This document shows positions 59,516 to 64,000 of a stretch of 64,000 bases of DNA, one piece after another. The stretch covers positions 341,417 to 405,416 of the forward strand of contig LMSR01000020.1 of the NCBI GenBank assembly GCA_001429555.1, given 5' to 3'. Made by a program: the position numbers and the translations under genes. The notes under the pieces were generated by a model. The model searched no databases, had not been told where the DNA came from, and saw only the letters and a list, made by a program, of their open reading frames with translations. Numbering within the stretch: position 1 is the first letter of the stretch; each line of letters opens with the position of its first letter. The stretch comes from Nocardioides sp. Soil797 (GTDB lineage: Bacteria > Actinomycetota > Actinomycetes > Propionibacteriales > Nocardioidaceae).

Positions 59516-60562
59516 ATGAAGTTGGGCCTGCAACTCGGATACTGGGGCGCGCAGCCGCCCACAGGCGTCGCGCAGCTGGTCGCGGCCGCGGAGGAGGCGG
59601 GCTTCGATGCCCTGTTCACCGCCGAGGCCTGGGGATCCGACGCCTTCACCCCTCTGGCGTGGTGGGGCCGGGAGACCGACAGGCTCCGGTTGGGCACCTC
59701 GATCGTGCAGATGTCGGGTCGCAGCCCGGCGTCCATCGCCATGCACGCCCTGACCCTCGACCACCTCAGTGGAGGTCGCGTGGTGCTCGGCATGGGCGTG
59801 AGCGGCCCGCAGGTGGTGGAGGGGTGGTACGGCCAGCCCTTCGCCAAGCCGCTGGCACGCACCCGCGAGGTGGTCGACATCATCCGTCAGGTCCTGGCCC
59901 GTGAGGCGCCGCTGACCGGCGACGGCCCGCACCACCCGTTGCCGTACGACGGCCCGGGGTCGGTGGGTCTGGGCAAGCCGCTGAAGTCGATCGTGCACCC
60001 CCTGCGCCCCGACATCCCGATCTGGCTGGGGGCCGAGGGTCCGAAGAACGTCGCCCAGACAGCCGAGATCGCCGACGGCTGGATCCCCATCTTCTACACC
60101 CCGAATTCTGCGGCGATGTACCAGCCGTGGCTCGACGAAGGCTTTGCCCGGGAGGGTGCACGTCGTACGCGGGACGACTTCGAGATCGCCGCCACCTGCC
60201 ACCTGCAGATCACCGACGATGACGGTCCTGCCAAGCAGGCAGTCCTCGACGCACTCAAGCCGACGGTGGCCCTCTACATGGGCGGTATGGGTGCGAAGGA
60301 GGCCAACTTCCACAAGCGCGTCTTCGAACGGATGGGGCACGGCGACATCACCGACCGGGTGCAGGAGCTGTTCCTCGCCGGGAAGCGGGACGAAGCGACG
60401 GCGCTGATCCCCGACGAGCTGGTTGACGACATGCACATCGTCGGCACCGCGTCGGCCGTGCGTGAGCGTGTTGCCGAGTGGGAGGAGACGGGTGTGACCA
60501 CGTTGCTGCTGAGCCTGCGCAACGCCGACGAGATCCGCCAGGTCTCCGACGTGCTCGTATGA
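59516..60562 (+). CDS. LLM-class F420-dependent oxidoreductase (Rv3520c-like)
   Basis: 348 residues from the ATG at 59516 (GAGGAG upstream). Luciferase-like TIM barrel: LGLQLGYWGAQPPTGVAQLVAAAEEAGFDALFTAEAWGSDAFTPLAWW, LRLGTSIVQMSGRSPASIAMHALTLDHLSGGRVVLGMGVSGPQVVEGWYG and PIWLGAEGPKNVAQTAEIADGW. It uses F420 (or FMN) for redox chemistry on a steroid intermediate; Rv3520c is a KstR regulon member of unknown substrate. Confidence 0.88.
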   Translation: MKLGLQLGYWGAQPPTGVAQLVAAAEEAGFDALFTAEAWGSDAFTPLAWWGRETDRLRLGTSIVQMSGRSPASIAMHALTLDHLSGGRVVLGMGVSGPQVVEGWYGQPFAKPLARTREVVDIIRQVLAREAPLTGDGPHHPLPYDGPGSVGLGKPLKSIVHPLRPDIPIWLGAEGPKNVAQTAEIADGWIPIFYTPNSAAMYQPWLDEGFAREGARRTRDDFEIAATCHLQITDDDGPAKQAVLDALKPTVALYMGGMGAKEANFHKRVFERMGHGDITDRVQELFLAGKRDEATALIPDELVDDMHIVGTASAVRERVAEWEETGVTTLLLSLRNADEIRQVSDVLV

Positions 60563-61341
60563 CGACGTACGGCGTGATCGGCGTCGGTGCACTCGGCCAG
60601 GCCGTCGTCACGGGCCTGGCGCTCGGACCGGTCGGCGAGGCACCTTCGGTGGTCGTCGGTCCGCGCAGTGCCACGCGGTCGACAGCGCTTGCTGCTGCCC
60701 ATCCGAACGTGGAGGCCGCCCGCGACAACCAAGCGGTCCTCGACGCGGCGGACGTGGTGCTGATCTGCCTGCGCCAGCAGGACTGGCCCGAGATCGCCGG
60801 CCTGTCCTGGCGCGCCGACCACGTCGTGGTCAGCGCCGTCGCGGGGGTGGGTGAAGACGACCTTCTGGGCGCCGTCTCACCCGCCACGGCCGTCGCGCGC
60901 GCCGTGCCGATGATCTCCGTCGCCGAGCGCAGGTGGCGCACTCCGGTGTGCCCACCCGTACCCGAGGCGATGACGCTCTTCGAGCACACGGGCGGGGCCA
61001 TTGCCGTCCACACCGACGACGAGTTCGACGCGATCTTCACCGGCCTCGGCACCGTGGCGGCGTTCTTCGACTACCTCGCCACCATCGAGGGCTTCCTGGT
61101 CGACCACGGGGTCGCTGCGGCTGACGCCCGCAGCCTGCTGGCGGGGGCGTTCGCAACGGTCGGCGCACAGCTCGGGGCGCAGGGGGAGCCGGACTTCGCC
61201 GCGATGCTGCGCGAGCACGCGACTCCCGGCGGGGGCAATGAACAGCTGGCCACGCTGATGCGCGGGTCAGGGGTCAACGAGGCGACCCGAAACGCCTTGG
61301 ACGAGGTCTTCCGACGACAGACAGGAACGGACGAGAAGTGA
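60559..61341 (+). CDS. NAD(P)-binding protein of the pyrroline-5-carboxylate reductase fold
   Basis: 260 residues. N-terminal Rossmann domain YGVIGVGALGQAVVTGLALG (about 3-22), then NQAVLDAADVVLICLRQQDWPEI and VVSAVAGVG, and a helical C-terminal domain with HATPGGGNEQLATLMRGSGVNEATRNALDEVF, the ProC dimerisation motif. True proC enzymes sit with proline genes; here it is coupled to an F420 enzyme and a CoA ligase under KstR, so an imino- or keto-reductase acting on another substrate is possible. Confidence 0.82.
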   Translation: MTTYGVIGVGALGQAVVTGLALGPVGEAPSVVVGPRSATRSTALAAAHPNVEAARDNQAVLDAADVVLICLRQQDWPEIAGLSWRADHVVVSAVAGVGEDDLLGAVSPATAVARAVPMISVAERRWRTPVCPPVPEAMTLFEHTGGAIAVHTDDEFDAIFTGLGTVAAFFDYLATIEGFLVDHGVAAADARSLLAGAFATVGAQLGAQGEPDFAAMLREHATPGGGNEQLATLMRGSGVNEATRNALDEVFRRQTGTDEK

Positions 61342-62894
61342 GCGACTTGCACACCGGCACGCACAACGGACACCTGATGGTCTCCGCCCTCAAGGCACAC
61401 CGCGACGACCCGGTGATGTTCCTGGGCGACGTCACCCTCACCGGTGGTGAGGTGGCGGCCCGGATCAGTCAGTACGTCCAGGCCTTCGAGGCACTCGGAT
61501 CCGGGACGGGTACGGCGTCGGCCCTGTTGGCGCTGAACCGTCCCGAGGTGCTCTTCATCCTGGGCGCCGGGCAGACCCAGGGCTTCCGGCGGACGGCGTT
61601 GCACCCGCTGGGCTCCCTCGACGACCACGCCTATGTGATCAACGATGCCGGCATCACCACCCTCGTCGTCGATCCCGCCTTCAAGGAGCGTGCAGCCGGA
61701 CTGCTCGAGAAGTGCCCCGGCCTCGAGCGGGTGCTGACGATCGGGCCCGTTCCCGACGAGCTCCAGGGGTCCGGCCATGACCTGGTCGCGGCGGCCGCGA
61801 CGTACGACGCGGTGCCGTTGACGGCGCGTCTGCTGCCGGCCGAGCACATCGTCTCGATCACCTACACCGGAGGGACCACCGGCCGCCCCAAGGGCGTCAT
61901 CGGGACCGCGCGGTCGATGAACACGATGGCGCAGATCCAGCTCGCGGAGTGGGAGTGGCCGCAGAACCCCCGGTTCCTGATGTGCACGCCGCTCTCCCAT
62001 GCGGGCGCGGCCTTCTTCGTGCCGACGGTGATGAAGGGCGGCAGCCTGGTCGTGCTCCCGAAGTTCGACCCGGCCGAGGTGCTGCGCACGATCGAGGAGC
62101 AACGGATCACGGCGACCATGCTGGTGCCGTCGATGATCTACGCGCTGCTCGATCACCCCGACTCCCACACGAGGGACCTCTCGTCCCTCGAGACGGTCTA
62201 CTACGGCGCATCCTCGATCAACCCGGTGCGGCTGCAGGAGGCGATTGACCGGTTCGGCCCGATCTTCGCCCAGTACTACGGCCAGTCGGAGGCGCCGATG
62301 GCGATCAGCTACCTGGCCAAGGGCGACCACGACAAGGCACGACTCAGCTCCTGCGGTCGTCCGTCGGCATTCGTCCGCGCAGCCCTCCTGGGCGAGGACG
62401 GGCAACCCGTGGCAACGGGGGAGCCGGGGGAGATCTGTGTCGCCGGGCCACTGGCCGCGGACGGCTACTGGCAGCTGCCCGAGGAGACTGCGGCCACGTT
62501 CCGGGACGGCTGGATGCACACCGGAGACGTGGCGCGCGAGGACGAGGACGGCTTCTGGTTCATCGTGGATCGCACCAAGGACATGATCGTCACCGGTGGC
62601 TTCAACGTGTTCCCGCGGGAGATCGAGGACGTCGTCGCCGAGCACCCCGCGATCGCCCAGGTGGCCGTGATCGGGACCCCGCACGAGAAGTTCGGGGAAG
62701 CAGTGACTGCCTTGGTCGTGCCCCGAGAGACCGATGGGCTGACCGATGAGGTGATCGCCGAGATCCAGGCATTGGTGAAGGAGCGCAAGGGGTCCGTGCA
62801 CGTGCCGAAGCGGGTGGTCCCGGTCGAGGCAATTCCGTTGACCGGCCTGGGGAAGCCGGACAAGAAGGCCCTCCGGGCCGCGTTCGTGGACTGA
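61338..62894 (+). CDS. Acyl-CoA synthetase (FadD family)
   Basis: 518 residues. P-loop ITYTGGTTGRPKGVIG (about 175), YYGQSEAPMAISYL, hinge DGWMHTGDVAREDEDGFWFIVDRTKDMIVTGGFNVFPREIED and the C-terminal catalytic Lys in GLGKPDKKALRAAF. It forms an acyl-AMP and then acyl-CoA. It might activate a sterol side-chain acid (like FadD19/FadD17), but family placement needs a tree. Last gene of the operon; the start overlaps the preceding stop. Confidence 0.88.
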   Translation: MSDLHTGTHNGHLMVSALKAHRDDPVMFLGDVTLTGGEVAARISQYVQAFEALGSGTGTASALLALNRPEVLFILGAGQTQGFRRTALHPLGSLDDHAYVINDAGITTLVVDPAFKERAAGLLEKCPGLERVLTIGPVPDELQGSGHDLVAAAATYDAVPLTARLLPAEHIVSITYTGGTTGRPKGVIGTARSMNTMAQIQLAEWEWPQNPRFLMCTPLSHAGAAFFVPTVMKGGSLVVLPKFDPAEVLRTIEEQRITATMLVPSMIYALLDHPDSHTRDLSSLETVYYGASSINPVRLQEAIDRFGPIFAQYYGQSEAPMAISYLAKGDHDKARLSSCGRPSAFVRAALLGEDGQPVATGEPGEICVAGPLAADGYWQLPEETAATFRDGWMHTGDVAREDEDGFWFIVDRTKDMIVTGGFNVFPREIEDVVAEHPAIAQVAVIGTPHEKFGEAVTALVVPRETDGLTDEVIAEIQALVKERKGSVHVPKRVVPVEAIPLTGLGKPDKKALRAAFVD

Positions 62895-62910
62895 CCCTGC
62901 GCGAGGTGGC

Positions 62911-63582
62911 TCAGCGGTTGACGGGCCAGCCGCGCTGCACCCAGCCGGCGGTGCCGGCGGTGACGTTCAGTGCGGTCACCCCCTGCTGGCGCAGGAAGTC
63001 GGCGATCGCACGACTGCGGCCACCGCTCTGGCAGATCACGTAGACCTCACGGTCGGTGGGCACCTCGGCGACCCGCTGCGGCACGTCGTTCATCGGGATG
63101 TGTACGGCGCCCGGCACGTGACCGGCGGTGAACTCGTCGGACTCGCGCACGTCGAGGACGAAGGCCCCCTGACTGTGTGCGGCTGCGAAGTCGTCGAGGC
63201 CCACCTCACCGTTCGCCGACTGCTGCTCGGCCTGCGCGATCTGGCGGCGTACGTCGGCCATGTCGAGGCCACGGGCCTGCTTGATGACGTCATCGAGCGC
63301 CTGAGGGGGCAGTGCGCCGGCTTGGTTGAAGAGCATCACCCCGTCCCGGAAGAGCATCAGGGTCGGGATCGAGGAGATGCCTGCCCGGCCGGCGAGCTCC
63401 TGCTCGGCCTCGGTGTCGACTTTGCCGAAGACGATGTCGGGGTGGGCCTCGGAGGCCTTGTCGAAGACCGGGGCGAACTGCCGACACGGGCCGCACCAAG
63501 CGGCCCAGAAGTCGACGACCACGATGCCCTCGGCGCCCACGGTCTCTTCGAAGTCGGTCAGGGTCAGGTCACGCGTCGTCAT
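62911..63582 (-). CDS. Thioredoxin-rhodanese fusion protein
   Basis: 223 residues. N-terminal thioredoxin domain (about 1-105) with active site WCGPC (C30, C33) and the cis-Pro loop SIPTLMLF; C-terminal rhodanese domain (about 125-223) with VLDVRESDEFTAGHVPGAVHIP and active loop CQSGGRSR (C184). The pairing suggests that the thioredoxin unit reduces a persulfide carried on the rhodanese cysteine (inference). No signal peptide, so cytoplasmic. It converges on the CoA-ligase gene. Confidence 0.9.
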   Translation of the reverse strand: MTTRDLTLTDFEETVGAEGIVVVDFWAAWCGPCRQFAPVFDKASEAHPDIVFGKVDTEAEQELAGRAGISSIPTLMLFRDGVMLFNQAGALPPQALDDVIKQARGLDMADVRRQIAQAEQQSANGEVGLDDFAAAHSQGAFVLDVRESDEFTAGHVPGAVHIPMNDVPQRVAEVPTDREVYVICQSGGRSRAIADFLRQQGVTALNVTAGTAGWVQRGWPVNR

Positions 63583-63710
63583 GCCTCCAGACTACGGGGA
63601 CCCGGAAGGACGGTGACGGTGGACTCAGCGGGCGTCCACCTCAGGTCCCCTCCCTCACGGGGTGGATCTCTTCGGCAACCAGTCTCGACACCCCCAGGAG
63701 TCGGGCCTGC

Positions 63711-64000
63711 CTAGCGTCCGGTGAATCGTGGGGAACGCTTCTCGGCGAAGGCACGCGGCCCCTCCTTCGCGTCCTCGGAGGCGAACACGGCGGCACCCAC
63801 CTCGGCGTCATCGGCCCAGCAGTCGTTCTCGTGCTTGCCCTCGGAGTCCCGGATCGTCTTCAGCACGGCCTGGACGGCGAGTGGCCCGTTGGCCGCGATC
63901 AGCTCGGCGATCTCGTGTGCCTTCGCAAGCGCTTCGCCATCCGGTACGACGTGTCCGATCAGGCCGATCTCCTTGGCCTCGGGGGCCTTCACGTGCCGTC
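63711..64000 (-). CDS. Enoyl-CoA hydratase, C-terminal part (5' end cut off)
   Basis: About 96 codons up to the window edge, ending at the stop at 63711. The segment VKAPEAKEIGLIGHVVPDGEALAKAHEIAELIAANGPLAVQAVLKTIRD followed by FASEDAKEGPRAFAEKRSPRFTGR is the standard C-terminal half of crotonase-family hydratases. The reading frame continues past the GTG at 63992 to the edge, so that GTG is internal. The 128-bp gap to 63582 holds no visible signal. Convergent or divergent context beyond the window is unknown. Confidence 0.87.
   Translation of the reverse strand, partial: RHVKAPEAKEIGLIGHVVPDGEALAKAHEIAELIAANGPLAVQAVLKTIRDSEGKHENDCWADDAEVGAAVFASEDAKEGPRAFAEKRSPRFTGR

Overview
The window is high-GC DNA with tightly packed, often overlapping genes and frequent GTG/TTG starts. 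Gene content and order point to an actinobacterium, most likely a Nocardioides-like member of Propionibacteriales (inference from content; no rRNA is present to test it). No tRNA, rRNA, CRISPR array or complete insertion sequence was recognised.

Layout. 1-5.8 kb: the end of a ferredoxin-reductase-like gene, then a minus-strand MoxR/DUF58/DUF4129 membrane cluster and an SLC13/ArsB-like permease. 5.9-10 kb: a BtuF/TroA-fold protein and the fused B12-dependent acyl-CoA mutase IcmF, whose promoter is overlaid by two copies of a GGACGTCC palindrome. 10.1-21.5 kb: a housekeeping block collinear with Mycobacterium tuberculosis Rv1822-Rv1832 (two CNNM/CorC-type CBS proteins, a CDP-alcohol phosphatidyltransferase, DUF881-DUF1290-DUF881, gcvH, a GarA-like FHA protein, MerR/FtsR, DUF151, a second MerR), then a glycine riboswitch and gcvP. 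21.5-24.1 kb: a serine hydrolase, a GNAT and a NUDIX protein.

24.2-63 kb is largely a sterol-degradation island. The divergent kstD-hydratase / hsaADCB unit opens rings A and B. A second block, nearly gene-for-gene collinear with Rv3548c-Rv3564 (fadE33-32-31-fadD3 <> fadE30-ipdF-kstR2-fadA6, convergent with echA20-ipdA-ipdB-ipdC, then two SDR genes), degrades the remaining rings C and D. A third block (acyl-CoA dehydrogenase-fadA5 <> cyp125, and ltp3-ltp4-DUF35 <> F420 oxidoreductase-dehydrogenase-acyl-CoA ligase) handles the side chain. Recognisable KstR boxes (TnnAACnnGTTnnA) lie in the kstD/hsaA, fadA5/cyp125 and DUF35/LLM divergent regions. KstR2 boxes (AnCAAGnnCTTGnT and weaker relatives) lie in the fadD3/fadE30 and echA20/SDR divergent regions. 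The repressor gene kstR2 is inside its own regulon; kstR is not in the window.

The sterol genes are interrupted at 30.7-34.6 kb (a TetR effector domain without an HTH, an enoyl-CoA hydratase, two CitE-like lyases, a WhiB7-like regulator) and at 53.1-56.2 kb. The second interruption holds an AbiEi/DUF559-like gene, a secreted protein and map, punctuated by three related 22-nt-period repeat arrays that sit exactly at gene ends. These arrays are the most unusual DNA-level feature seen. The window ends with a thioredoxin-rhodanese fusion and a cut-off enoyl-CoA hydratase.
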